Below are positions 8,923-17,740 of a DNA stretch of 64,000 nt, in pieces. Position 1 is the stretch's first letter. Each line of letters begins with the position of its first letter. The stretch comes from Prevotella sp. AGR2160 (GTDB lineage: Bacteria; Bacteroidota; Bacteroidia; Bacteroidales; Bacteroidaceae), in contig NZ_AUJK01000004.1 of NCBI RefSeq assembly GCF_000424185.1, positions 124,001-188,000 of the forward strand, written 5' to 3'. The notes beneath the pieces were generated by a model, which ran no database searches, was not told the origin of the DNA, and worked only from the letters and a program-made list of their open reading frames with translations. The position numbers and the translations under genes were made by a program.

Positions 8923-11900
8923 TTATCCATTCTCCATTAATACCGCTCCTTCCTGCCGCATACCGTCCATGAGGATCCTCAAGGGATGGGGGAAGCGGAC
9001 ATGACGCACATATTCTGTCTCCTCCACGGCGGGGAGAGCATCGAGGATATCCTTGCGGATCATGCCGCCCTCCTCGGGATTATTCGTATCGATGGTGAAA
9101 TAGCCCACGCCGAAGCTCGTGAGGTTTTGGAAGAAATGGGTACCCTGGCTCGGGTCGACACGGTAGTTTTTCAGCGCCACTTCCACGATGACGCGTGCAG
9201 CGGAGATATGCGGCCATTTCACGGGTACGCCGAGATAATGGTCACTGGAGCCCCAGCGGCCGGGCCCGATGAGGACATAGTTCTTCTTCTCTGCCAGGAA
9301 CTGCCGGTTGATGCGCTCAATGTCATCGGCCACATAGTAATTGTTCATCGCGGAGAAATCGTCATCATACTTCACGTATACCACATCGGTGACATCCTCC
9401 GAGATACCGTGTCCAAGGGAGCGGTGAGAGCGGAGCAAGCACTGGCTGTCGGGGATGGCCCGGACATCCTCGTCAAGCATCTGTTTGCTGTCGACGATGG
9501 GGCGGATCTGCAAGAGATAGAAATCTCCCGTCCGGTCGGGATGGATATTACAGGCGAACTCAATCTCCACGGGACGGCGCATGGCATCGGCGCCGAGCTT
9601 CATCGACAGTTGCATGATCTCCGGCAACGGGAAGACATGCTGAGAGAGGATGCCGTCGAAAGAGATAATCTTGCGGCCACCCTCATAGAGGCCGGGACGG
9701 ATGACCTGGTCAAGGGGATCGAACGTGGAGGCGATAAACGGCAGTGCGCCCTGCTTGTCGGCCTCCTTGACACGCAACTTGGCAATGTTGAAACCGTCGT
9801 CGACACGAAAGTCATCAGTAACGCGCTTCATGTCGAGGGCATAAAACTGTGTCTGCGTCTCCTTCAGGGCGATATCCATCTCACTCATCTGCAGCACTTG
9901 GTCGGGATGATAAGGACTCACGCGCAGCGTCTGTCCGCCATCGACGATATATTTCCCGAGTCCGAGGGCCAGGGAGGCGATCCCCTCCTCACTCTTCTCC
10001 TCTCCGATGGGGTAATAGTTGAGCGAGCGCAGGACACCGCTTACATTGGGATAATAATAGTCGGCATACTGTTGTCCGACAACCTCCTGGAGGATGACGG
10101 CCATTTTTTCCTGATCAATGACATTCGACGTGGCCTGCATATAGGCCTTCGAATCATGGTAGAACACAGAGGCATAGACGCCCTTGATAGCACAGGCGAG
10201 CATGCGCAGCATCTCATATTTGTCATCGAGATAAGGAATCATATACGTGGAATAGATTCCCGCGAAGGGCTGGTAGTGGGCATCCTCCAGGAGAGAGCTC
10301 GAGCGGATGGCCACGGGACGTTTCGTCGCCTCGAAGAAAGTGAAGAAGTCGGCAATCAGCGAGTCGGGCAACTGGGCATGGAGGAAATGGCGGAGGATCT
10401 CATCATCAGGGAGGTCACTCAGGGCCACAGGATAGAGATTATTGTCCTCCATGAACCGATCGAAGATATCGGTACAGAGGACGACGGTCTTTGGGATCTG
10501 CACCGTGGCATTGGGGAAGTTGTTGATCTCGGGATGGAGTTTGATGACATGGTCGAGATAGGCCAGGCCACGCCCCTTGCCGCCGAGGGAGCCGTCGCCG
10601 ATGCGTGCGAAATGGGCATATTGGTCGAACTTCATGCGGTCGAAGTCAGCTACGATACCGATATTCTTCATGTGTCGGTACTGCACGATGGCGTCGAAGA
10701 TGATCTGCCGGTGGGCGTCGACATCCTGGAGTTTATGCCATGTCACCTGTTTGAGGAAGTTGCTTACAGGGAAGATGGCACGGGCACAGAGCCAGCGGCT
10801 CATGTGGTTACGGCTGATATGATAGAGCATGGAATCGTTGGGGATGTCGAAGATATGATCCTGCAGTTCTTTCAGACTGTGTATGCGCATGACCTCCTCA
10901 TGGGTCTTCGGGTCCCGGAAGATGAAGTCGCCGAAGCCCATATGCTCCTCCATGATATGCCGAAGGTCGACACTGAGCTTCTTCGAGTTCTTGTCGACGA
11001 AGCGGAACCCCTCTGCCTCCGCCTTCTTCCTGTTCTCGCTCTCCGCGCTCTCGAGGATCAGCGGGAGATACTCATCCTCCTTACGGATCTGCCTGAGCAG
11101 TTTCAATCCGGCCTCGGGATCCTTGTTGTCCTTGTCGCCAAGGGGTGACGGCGTGCCGTCGGCTTTCACGGGATGGAGGGGAAAACGGGCATCGGAGATC
11201 ACGCCGAGACAGTTGTCCTTATATTGTTCATAGACGGCGAGAGCCTCATCATAGGTACGGGCGAGGATAACTTTCGGACGGCCGCGCATGCGCAGGGTAG
11301 CGGCATGGCGGTTGAGAGCCTCCCGGGAGAAATTCTTACTCTGTACAAGGATATAATTGTAGAGATTGGGCAGGATGGAACTGTAGAAACGGATGGAGTC
11401 CTCGACGAGGAGGATCATCTGTACCCCACCCTCCTTGACATCATGCTCCATATTCATCTTGTCCTCGATGAGTTTGATGATGGAGAGGATCAGATTCGTA
11501 TTGCCGAGCCAACAGAAGACATAGTCGAAGATACTCAGGTCTTCATTCTGCATGCGGCGCGTGATACCATGGGAGAACGGGGTGAGGACAACACAGGGTA
11601 TATGGGGGAAGGTCCCCTTGATCGCCCGCGCCACCGTGAAGGCATCATTATCGGCATTACCAGGCATACAGATGACGAGGTCAACATGTGTGGACGCCAG
11701 GACTTTCTGTGCCTCCTCTGTCGTCGATACCTGAGTGAACGTCGGGGGATAGCGCAGTCCAAGCTCCATATACTCATTATAGATCTTCTCCTCTACCCTG
11801 CCGTCATCCTCAAGCATGAAGGCATCATAGGGGTTGGCGACGATGAGGACATTATAGATGCGACGCATCATCAGATTGACAAAGGTCACATCCTTGAGCA

Positions 11901-11937
11901 GGAACCGTGTCCACTGCTGGGGGATCTTTTCTTCCAT
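8923..11937 (-). CDS. PEP/pyruvate-binding (PPDK-N) protein with two receiver-like domains
   Basis: A 1004-residue protein. Residues 28-160 look like a degenerate receiver domain: the strand VDLVIC lacks the phospho-accepting Asp. Residues 173-325 look like an intact receiver, with acidic pair E179-D180, candidate phospho-Asp 249 and Lys 316. From about residue 450 comes a PPDK/PEP-synthase ATP-grasp domain (GGKGRGLA at 452, RSSSLLED, LLQIRPI). No GGxTSHAA phosphohistidine domain and no PEP/pyruvate TIM barrel follow. Instead there is a C-terminal segment with GPGRWGSSDHYLGVPV. It therefore probably cannot complete the PEP synthase reaction alone. It may be a signal-responsive ATP-dependent kinase or phosphotransferase, and the substrate is unknown. 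Confidence 0.75.
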   Translation of the reverse strand: MEEKIPQQWTRFLLKDVTFVNLMMRRIYNVLIVANPYDAFMLEDDGRVEEKIYNEYMELGLRYPPTFTQVSTTEEAQKVLASTHVDLVICMPGNADNDAFTVARAIKGTFPHIPCVVLTPFSHGITRRMQNEDLSIFDYVFCWLGNTNLILSIIKLIEDKMNMEHDVKEGGVQMILLVEDSIRFYSSILPNLYNYILVQSKNFSREALNRHAATLRMRGRPKVILARTYDEALAVYEQYKDNCLGVISDARFPLHPVKADGTPSPLGDKDNKDPEAGLKLLRQIRKEDEYLPLILESAESENRKKAEAEGFRFVDKNSKKLSVDLRHIMEEHMGFGDFIFRDPKTHEEVMRIHSLKELQDHIFDIPNDSMLYHISRNHMSRWLCARAIFPVSNFLKQVTWHKLQDVDAHRQIIFDAIVQYRHMKNIGIVADFDRMKFDQYAHFARIGDGSLGGKGRGLAYLDHVIKLHPEINNFPNATVQIPKTVVLCTDIFDRFMEDNNLYPVALSDLPDDEILRHFLHAQLPDSLIADFFTFFEATKRPVAIRSSSLLEDAHYQPFAGIYSTYMIPYLDDKYEMLRMLACAIKGVYASVFYHDSKAYMQATSNVIDQEKMAVILQEVVGQQYADYYYPNVSGVLRSLNYYPIGEEKSEEGIASLALGLGKYIVDGGQTLRVSPYHPDQVLQMSEMDIALKETQTQFYALDMKRVTDDFRVDDGFNIAKLRVKEADKQGALPFIASTFDPLDQVIRPGLYEGGRKIISFDGILSQHVFPLPEIMQLSMKLGADAMRRPVEIEFACNIHPDRTGDFYLLQIRPIVDSKQMLDEDVRAIPDSQCLLRSHRSLGHGISEDVTDVVYVKYDDDFSAMNNYYVADDIERINRQFLAEKKNYVLIGPGRWGSSDHYLGVPVKWPHISAARVIVEVALKNYRVDPSQGTHFFQNLTSFGVGYFTIDTNNPEEGGMIRKDILDALPAVEETEYVRHVRFPHPLRILMDGMRQEGAVLMENG

Positions 11938-11964
11938 GGGCTGTCAAAAGTTTTCTTACGGAGA

Positions 11965-11996
11965 CAAAAGTAATACTATTTTCTATATTTTCCAAA
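11965..11996 (-). promoter_or_regulatory. Promoter of the PEP/pyruvate-binding protein gene
   Basis: On the minus strand the minus-7 box TACTTTTG (11965-11972) and a TTTG minus-33 box (11993-11996) are separated by 20 bases, a full match to the Bacteroidota promoter. The leader is about 20-25 bases. It is back to back with the plus-strand promoter at 12017-12024. Confidence 0.7.
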
Positions 11997-12016
11997 CTTT
12001 ATCCAAGAATATTCAT

Positions 12017-12024
12017 TACCTTTG
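12017..12024 (+). promoter_or_regulatory. Minus-7 box of the LTA-synthase-like gene
   Basis: TACCTTTG followed by CAC matches TAnnTTTG and sits 19 bases before the start at 12044. No TTG is seen 20 bases upstream, where the divergent promoter's own box lies instead. Confidence 0.55.
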
Positions 12025-12043
12025 CACGCAAAACGAGAAAAAT

Positions 12044-13963
12044 ATGATTAAAGGATTCAAAGTCTTTTTTAGAATATACCTCTCTTGGCTGCTTATATTC
12101 ATCCTCCAGAAACCACTCTTCATGCTCTGGTATCATACGCTCTATGAGAAGGATACGGCCATCGACTGGCTGCGCGTCATCTGGCACGGCCTGTCGCTGG
12201 ACCTCAGCGTGGCCGGCTATCTCACCGTGATACCGGGACTTCTCCTCACGGCCATCAGCATCGTTGCGCCACTCAAGGAAAAGGCAGAGAAGTTCTTTCG
12301 TAGTATTTTCAAAGGTTATTTTCTGCTTACGGCCTTCCTCATCGCACTCATTTTCTGTCTGAATATCGGACTGTATGAGTATTGGCAGTTTCCACTCGAC
12401 AACACGCCATTCTTCTATTTCCTCTCTTCTCCGAAAGATGCCTTCGCGAGTATCACCATTCCCATGCTCATCGGAGGTATCCTCGCCATTGCTCTGTGTA
12501 CGGCAGCCATCAGCGCCCTCTTCCTCCTGCCCGGAGGGGGACGCGTTTATACTTCCCTGGAGAAAGACGGAAACAGCCAATCGGCACATCCCGACTATTA
12601 TGCGCTGAAGCACCGTGTCAAAAGGGCCGTGATGATGCTCGTACTGACGGTGTTGCTCTTCCTGCCGATCCGTGGCGGTGTCACCGTCTCGACGATGAAC
12701 ATGGGCTATGCCTATTTCAGCGACGAGGCACCACTGAACCATGCCGCCGTCAACCCTGCCTTCTCCCTTCTGGAGAGTCTCTCCCATCAGGAGAATTTCA
12801 AGAGCCAGTACCGCTTCATGGATGACCAGACGGCACAGGCCCTCGTCCGCCCGATGCTCAACACGCGCTCTGACTCCGTCATGCCCGTCCTCAAGGACCG
12901 CTGGTTCTCCAACGGCACGAAGAAAGGCGGACGCCCGGATATCTACCTCTTCATCCTCGAGTCTTTCTCCCGGGAACTGATGAAGACGGCGGCAGTACCG
13001 ACGATGAACCGTCTGGCCCGGGAGGGTATCTTCTTCGACCGTTTCTATGCCAACAGCTGGCGGACGGACCGTGGTTTGGTATCCATCCTCAGTGGTTATC
13101 CGGCCCAGCCGAACATGAGTATCATGAAATACTCGCAGAAGGCGACCCATCTGCCGTCGCTCGCCGCCCACCTCCATGATGCCGGCTACACCTTACATTA
13201 TTATTATGGTGGTGATGCCGACTTCACGAATATGCGGGCTTATGTTACCTCCATGGGCTTCACGGACCTGACGAGTGATACTGACTTCCCCATCAAGGAG
13301 CGGCTGAGCAAATGGGGCGTTCCAGACGGACCCGTCATCGAGTGCATGCAGGAGCACTATCCGAAGGAAGGTTTGCAGCGGGCGCCACGCTTCACCGTCG
13401 TACAGACGAGCAGCAGTCACGAGCCTTTCGACGTGCCCTGGCACAATCTGAAGAACCCGCGGCTGAATGCCTTCAATTATACCGACCACTGCATCGCGCA
13501 GTTCATCCAATGGCTGAAGGCAACGGGCCGGTGGGACCACAGCCTCGTCATCCTCTGTCCTGATCACCTCGGCTGCTATCCCGAGGACCTGAGCATGTAC
13601 GACCTCCGCCATTTCCAGATTCCCCTAATCTTCACGGGCGGTGCCATCCGTGGTCCTCAGCAGGTCCATACCCTCGGCAGTCAACAGGATATCGCGGCCA
13701 CCGTCCTCGGACAACTCGGGATCCGTCATGATGACCTGCGGTTCTCCAAGGACCTGCTGGCCAGCGGTCCTCACTTCGCCTTCTACGACTTCCCCGATGC
13801 CATGGGACTGGTCACGGAAGAGGGCAACATCCTCTACGACAACAGCAAAAGAGCTCTCGTACCGGCGCCACGATCTGCACGGGAGAAAGAGCGCGCCAAG
13901 GCACTGCTGCCCCGTTTGAAGGCCTATTTGCAGGTTCTGTTTGACGATATCGACCAAAGATAA
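12044..13963 (+). CDS. LTA synthase / sulfatase-superfamily membrane enzyme
   Basis: A 639-residue protein. The N-terminal third has about five membrane helices (from FRIYLSWLLIFILQKPLF to about residue 210). The rest is an alkaline-phosphatase-like extracytoplasmic domain. The fold's motifs are ILESFSRELM (metal-binding Glu), SWRTDRG with the probable Thr nucleophile, and CPDHLG. Relatives include LtaS, OpgB and phosphoethanolamine transferases, so it probably transfers or hydrolyses a phospho- or sulfo-headgroup on an envelope glycan or lipid. The exact substrate cannot be read off. The frame is open upstream to 11858, but the promoter at 12017 fixes the start at MIKGFKVF. Confidence 0.85.
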   Translation: MIKGFKVFFRIYLSWLLIFILQKPLFMLWYHTLYEKDTAIDWLRVIWHGLSLDLSVAGYLTVIPGLLLTAISIVAPLKEKAEKFFRSIFKGYFLLTAFLIALIFCLNIGLYEYWQFPLDNTPFFYFLSSPKDAFASITIPMLIGGILAIALCTAAISALFLLPGGGRVYTSLEKDGNSQSAHPDYYALKHRVKRAVMMLVLTVLLFLPIRGGVTVSTMNMGYAYFSDEAPLNHAAVNPAFSLLESLSHQENFKSQYRFMDDQTAQALVRPMLNTRSDSVMPVLKDRWFSNGTKKGGRPDIYLFILESFSRELMKTAAVPTMNRLAREGIFFDRFYANSWRTDRGLVSILSGYPAQPNMSIMKYSQKATHLPSLAAHLHDAGYTLHYYYGGDADFTNMRAYVTSMGFTDLTSDTDFPIKERLSKWGVPDGPVIECMQEHYPKEGLQRAPRFTVVQTSSSHEPFDVPWHNLKNPRLNAFNYTDHCIAQFIQWLKATGRWDHSLVILCPDHLGCYPEDLSMYDLRHFQIPLIFTGGAIRGPQQVHTLGSQQDIAATVLGQLGIRHDDLRFSKDLLASGPHFAFYDFPDAMGLVTEEGNILYDNSKRALVPAPRSAREKERAKALLPRLKAYLQVLFDDIDQR

Positions 13964-13999
13964 ACGAAAAATCTATGATACTGATGCTATAAAATACTT

Positions 14000-14632
14000 A
14001 TGAACACAATTATCGATTGGGACACACAGGTGTTCCTGGCCATCAATAGGCTCCACACGCCATTCATGGATCACTTCATGGATCTGTACTCCGAGAAATG
14101 GGTATGGATACCGTTCTATGCTTCACTCTTCTTCGTCATCTGCATGAGGATCAAGGACTGGAAGCGGATTCTGTGGACGGCGATCGCCATCGCTATCCTC
14201 ATCACCCTCACCGACCAGACCTGCGCGCATCTCATCCGGCCGTTCGTGGAACGGCTGCGCCCGGCCAACCTCGAGAATCCCCTGCATACGATGGTACACA
14301 TCGTCAACGGCGAACGTGGCGGACGCTTCGGCTTCCCGAGCTGCCATAGTGCCAACAGCTGGGGACTGACCATTTTCCTGATGTATCTGCTCCGTGACCG
14401 GTGGATGAACACCCTAATGGTCATCTGGACGATTATCATCTGTTACAGTCGTATTTACCTCGGTGTCCACTATCCAGGGGATCTCCTCGCCGCGACGCTC
14501 GTGGCCTTGCTGTGGGCTACGGTGGTCTATCGCATTCTCCGCCCCCATGTCCTCCCCGTCAGTCCGCGTGACCGATGGACGGCAGTACCATGGACCGCCT
14601 TTTTCATCACCCTCATCGCCATGATGGCTTGA
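14000..14632 (+). CDS. PAP2-family phosphatase
   Basis: A 210-residue membrane phosphatase of the type-2 phosphatidic acid phosphatase family. The three catalytic motifs are visible: RPFVERLRP near residue 78, PSCHSANS near 114, and SRIYLGVHYPGDLLA near 151. About five or six hydrophobic helices surround them. Family members dephosphorylate undecaprenyl diphosphate, phosphatidylglycerol phosphate or lipid A. It starts 36 bases after the LTA-synthase-like gene and probably shares its transcript, which suggests a common role in envelope lipid or glycan turnover. Confidence 0.88.
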   Translation: MNTIIDWDTQVFLAINRLHTPFMDHFMDLYSEKWVWIPFYASLFFVICMRIKDWKRILWTAIAIAILITLTDQTCAHLIRPFVERLRPANLENPLHTMVHIVNGERGGRFGFPSCHSANSWGLTIFLMYLLRDRWMNTLMVIWTIIICYSRIYLGVHYPGDLLAATLVALLWATVVYRILRPHVLPVSPRDRWTAVPWTAFFITLIAMMA

Positions 14633-14685
14633 TGCGATAAGCCATCAAACTGTCACTGTTTTATAGGAAATTTAACACAAAATCC

Positions 14686-14716
14686 TTGGCCGTATTCCAA
14701 AAACGGCGTATATTTG
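14686..14716 (+). promoter_or_regulatory. Promoter of gdhA
   Basis: TTG (14686-14688), 20 bases, then TATATTTG (14709-14716) match the Bacteroidota TTG/TAnnTTTG promoter. The leader to the gdhA start is about 45 bases. Confidence 0.7.
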
Positions 14717-14767
14717 CCCTTAGCAAGAAACAAATAGAAAACTAAGATCCTATAAAACTAAACAACT

Positions 14768-16105
14768 ATGAACGTACAACAGATCATGCAGGAATTGGAG
14801 CGCAAGCACCCCGGAGAGTCAGAATACCTCCAGGCCGTGCGGGAAGTGCTCATCAGTGTACAGGATGTCTATAACCAGCATCCAGAGTTTGAACGTGCCA
14901 AACTCATTGAGCGGCTCATCGAGCCCGAGCGCATCATCACGTTCCGCGTACCCTGGGTTGACGACAAGGGTGAGGTGCATGTCAACCTAGGTTACCGCGT
15001 ACAGTTCAACTCCGCCATCGGTCCCTATAAAGGTGGACTACGTTTCCACTCCTCCGTCAACCTCTCCATTCTGAAGTTCCTCGGCTTCGAACAGACCTTT
15101 AAGAACGCCCTCACCACACTGCCTATGGGCGGTGCCAAAGGTGGCAGCGACTTCTCTATCCGTGGCCGCTCCGATGCTGAGGTCATGCGCTTCTGCCAGG
15201 CCTTCATGGCGGAGCTCTACCACTATATCGGTCCCGACGAGGATGTGCCGGCCGGCGACATCGGTGTCGGCGGACGTGAGATCGGCTATCTCTTCGGGGC
15301 TTATAAGAAGCTGACACACCAATGGAACGGCGTCATCACGGGCAAGGGCCTCGAATGGGGCGGCAGCCGCATCCGTCCCGAGGCAACGGGCTTCGGTGCC
15401 CTCTATTTCGTCAGTCAGATGATGGCGACCCACGACCTCGACCTGAAGGGAAAGACCGTTGCCCTCTCCGGCTTCGGTAATGTCGCCTGGGGCGCCGCCA
15501 CGAAAGCCACTCAACTCGGCGCAAAGGTCATCACCATCAGTGGTCCCGACGGCTATATCTACGATTCCGAGGGTATCAGTGGTGAGAAGATCGACTATAT
15601 GCTCGAGCTCCGCTCCAGTGGTAATGATGTCTGCCAGCCCTATGCCGACGAGTTCCCCGGCAGCCAGTTCTTCCCGGGTAAGAAGCCGTGGGAGCAGAAG
15701 GCCGATGTCTATCTCACCTGTGCTACGCAGAATGAGCTCAACGGTGACGATGCCGCGAAGATTCTCGCCCGTCATCCACTCTGTGTCGCCGAAGTCAGCA
15801 ACATGGGCTGTACGGAGGAGGCCACGAAGGCCTTCATCGCCGCCCGTCAGCTCTTCGCTCCCGGCAAGGCCGTCAATGCCGGCGGTGTCGCCACGAGTGG
15901 TCTGGAGATGACGCAGAACTCCATCCGTCTTCACTGGAGCGCTGAGGAGGTCGACAAGGAACTCCATAAGATCATGCACTCCATCCATGAGCAGTGCGTG
16001 CGTTATGGTAAGGAGCCCGACGGATATGTCAATTATGTCAAGGGTGCCAATATCGCCGGCTTTATGAAGGTCGCCAACGCGATGATGGCTCAAGGTATCG
16101 TTTAA
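14768..16105 (+). CDS. gdhA: NADP-type glutamate dehydrogenase
   Basis: A 445-residue hexameric-type glutamate dehydrogenase that interconverts glutamate with 2-oxoglutarate plus ammonium. The length is typical of the roughly 450-residue class. Motifs are GPYKGGLRFHSSV (substrate lysine), LPMGGAKGGSDF with the catalytic lysine, PAGDIGVGGREIGYL, and the nucleotide-binding ALSGFGNVAWGAA. It has its own promoter and is a single-gene unit, an arrangement that fits ammonium assimilation. The cofactor preference for NADP is inferred from overall similarity. Confidence 0.95.
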   Translation: MNVQQIMQELERKHPGESEYLQAVREVLISVQDVYNQHPEFERAKLIERLIEPERIITFRVPWVDDKGEVHVNLGYRVQFNSAIGPYKGGLRFHSSVNLSILKFLGFEQTFKNALTTLPMGGAKGGSDFSIRGRSDAEVMRFCQAFMAELYHYIGPDEDVPAGDIGVGGREIGYLFGAYKKLTHQWNGVITGKGLEWGGSRIRPEATGFGALYFVSQMMATHDLDLKGKTVALSGFGNVAWGAATKATQLGAKVITISGPDGYIYDSEGISGEKIDYMLELRSSGNDVCQPYADEFPGSQFFPGKKPWEQKADVYLTCATQNELNGDDAAKILARHPLCVAEVSNMGCTEEATKAFIAARQLFAPGKAVNAGGVATSGLEMTQNSIRLHWSAEEVDKELHKIMHSIHEQCVRYGKEPDGYVNYVKGANIAGFMKVANAMMAQGIV

Positions 16106-16115
16106 GGCCCAAATC

Positions 16116-16147
16116 TTTGTCCGTTTGAACTATTTTTTGTAATTTTG
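16116..16147 (+). promoter_or_regulatory. Promoter of the RlpA-like gene, giving an almost leaderless transcript
   Basis: TTTG (16116-16119) and TAATTTTG (16140-16147) are 20 bases apart. Transcription would begin about 5-7 bases past the box, near 16153, only a few bases before the ATG at 16156 or the ATG at 16162. Confidence 0.65.
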
Positions 16148-16155
16148 CAAAAAAT

Positions 16156-16638
16156 ATGTTTATGGTCAAAAAGCTGATATTCATTCTCTTTGCACTGCTC
16201 TCGCTTACCACCTCCGCCCAACGGAAGGTGCAGCGGGGGCAGGCGACCTATTACTCCCGCCGTTCCACGGGCGCCCGTACGGCGAGTGGCGAACAGCTGC
16301 ATCACGACTCTTTGACCTGCGCACATAAAAGTCATCCCTTCGGCACCCTCCTCCGCGTGACGAATATGAAGAACGGCAAGAGCACGATCGTACGCGTCAC
16401 CGACCGTGGGCCCTATGGTCACGGAAAGGTCATCGACCTGAGTTACCGGGCCGCCCGTGAGATCGGCATGCTCTCCAGTGGTATCGCCACCGTTCGTGTG
16501 GAAGTCGTGGAGAAAGAAAAGGAGAAGGGTATCCCCTACCGTCCAAACGAAGAAGTCAGCCTGCCAAAATATGAATTTGGACTGGCTGACTTCAAACCGG
16601 AGAATATCAAGGTTCCCCGGAAACCATTACACAAATAA
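16156..16638 (+). CDS. RlpA-like double-psi beta-barrel protein
   Basis: A 160-residue secreted protein. A signal peptide spans about residues 1-22 (VKKLIFILFALLSL). The RlpA-type double-psi beta-barrel runs from GQATYYSRRSTGARTASGE to VTDRGPYGHGKVIDLS and carries the family's conserved Asp in VTDRGPY. RlpA proteins cleave or bind peptidoglycan strands lacking stem peptides at the septum. The C-terminal SPOR domain found in E. coli RlpA is absent here. A second ATG at 16162 (MVKKL) is equally plausible as the start. Confidence 0.85.
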   Translation: MFMVKKLIFILFALLSLTTSAQRKVQRGQATYYSRRSTGARTASGEQLHHDSLTCAHKSHPFGTLLRVTNMKNGKSTIVRVTDRGPYGHGKVIDLSYRAAREIGMLSSGIATVRVEVVEKEKEKGIPYRPNEEVSLPKYEFGLADFKPENIKVPRKPLHK

Positions 16639-16640
16639 TA

Positions 16641-17498
16641 TTATTCCTTCTTAGTGGGAATATTAAACTCTGAGACTTTTGTGCAGGTCTTGCCATTTGC
16701 CAGGACACTGACACAGAACTTCGCATAACCGTCCTTCAGCCGACTGTCAGCTTGAATAACGGCGGTATAACGGATGCCCTGACCGGCACCTATGCTCTCC
16801 ACTCTTACGCTCGGGGATATATAGATATGCCTGTTCTTATAGAACTCCACAACTGACGGGATAGCACCATAGACGGTTTTCGTACCTGTATTCCAGATCT
16901 CAAAGACCATACGGGCATCCTCACCGCGCTCCAAGGCTCCGTCGCCATTACTATCGAGAAAACGTGCATTACGGATCTCCAGACTCGGCAGGGCCGTCAC
17001 CGTGTAAGTCCTACCCGTCGATTTCATCATATCTGACTGCTGCCCCTTACCAAGAGTGATACGGTCATCGCCCGTATTATTGGCATTGAAACCACTCTGC
17101 TCGCGCCAGTCCTCAGCATCATTACGCGTCGTATCGATGGGCGTAGCATCACTCTGAGCCTGGTAGCGACTGCCATTTCCGCGGTTCTCATAGACGCCGT
17201 CATCACCGGAATAGCGACGGGAACCCATCTCCGCTGAACGCTCACGGACAGCATCATCGACGGCAGCGGCCTGACGACGGTCAGCCTGGGCACCGATGGC
17301 GGCTCCAGCGACGGCGCCTCCGACAGTACCTACAATCTGTCCGATATCGGAGCCACGCCAGCCACCGGAGATGTCACCGATAGCGGACCCAAGCATACCT
17401 CCAAGCATAGCGCCGGAATAGGCTCCGGCTCCTGTATAGCTGTCACAGCTGCTCAACAAAAGAGCAGAGACAACCATTGTGATCATGAACTTTTTCAT
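16641..17498 (-). CDS. Glycine-zipper lipoprotein of unknown role
   Basis: A 285-residue protein from the start MKKFMITMVV. A lipobox (LLSSC) sits near residue 18. A Gly/Ala-rich zipper follows (GAMLGGMLGSAIG, then GGAVAGAAIGAQAD), as in outer-membrane or membrane-inserting lipoproteins. The C-terminal 110 residues contain DSNGDGALERGED, a calcium-loop-like turn, and a beta-rich region resembling CARDB or adhesion domains. An upstream ATG at 17546 would add 16 residues before the signal peptide and is less likely. It converges with the RlpA-like gene, the two stops being 2 bases apart. Confidence 0.7.
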   Translation of the reverse strand: MKKFMITMVVSALLLSSCDSYTGAGAYSGAMLGGMLGSAIGDISGGWRGSDIGQIVGTVGGAVAGAAIGAQADRRQAAAVDDAVRERSAEMGSRRYSGDDGVYENRGNGSRYQAQSDATPIDTTRNDAEDWREQSGFNANNTGDDRITLGKGQQSDMMKSTGRTYTVTALPSLEIRNARFLDSNGDGALERGEDARMVFEIWNTGTKTVYGAIPSVVEFYKNRHIYISPSVRVESIGAGQGIRYTAVIQADSRLKDGYAKFCVSVLANGKTCTKVSEFNIPTKKE

Positions 17499-17523
17499 AA
17501 GCCAATTTCCTTTTATCTGATTG

Positions 17524-17531
17524 CAAAAATA
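17524..17531 (-). promoter_or_regulatory. Probable minus-7 box for the glycine-zipper lipoprotein
   Basis: Minus-strand TATTTTTG lies 25 bases before the start at 17498, which also supports that start over 17546. No clear minus-33 box is seen. Confidence 0.45.
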
Positions 17532-17676
17532 ATCATTATTTTCCATACTTCACAGCCATTTTCCCTAATTTAACATAGGGGAAACCCTATGAAGCAGAAG
17601 CATAATGGAGAATGGAAAATGATGGCCGTAGGTACATCTTAAATCATTGTCCGTTTCCGCAAAAATCATCGAAAAA

Positions 17677-17703
17677 GGGGTGCAGATAAGAAACCTGCAC
17701 CCC
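17677..17703 (-). terminator. Terminator after rplQ
   Basis: GGGGTGCAG and CTGCACCCC form a 9-bp GC-rich stem with a 9-base loop. On the minus strand it is followed by TTTTT. It lies 37 bases past the rplQ stop and ends the ribosomal cluster. Confidence 0.85.
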
Positions 17704-17740
17704 TCTTAGGTGATGAATGAGTAGAGTTATGAATAGTGAA

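Noticed and set aside
8986..11148. A 720-codon open frame antisense to the PEP/pyruvate-binding protein
   Set aside because: It is a shadow of a strongly coding gene on the other strand. It has no recognisable domain and low-complexity His/Asp/Glu content typical of antisense frames.
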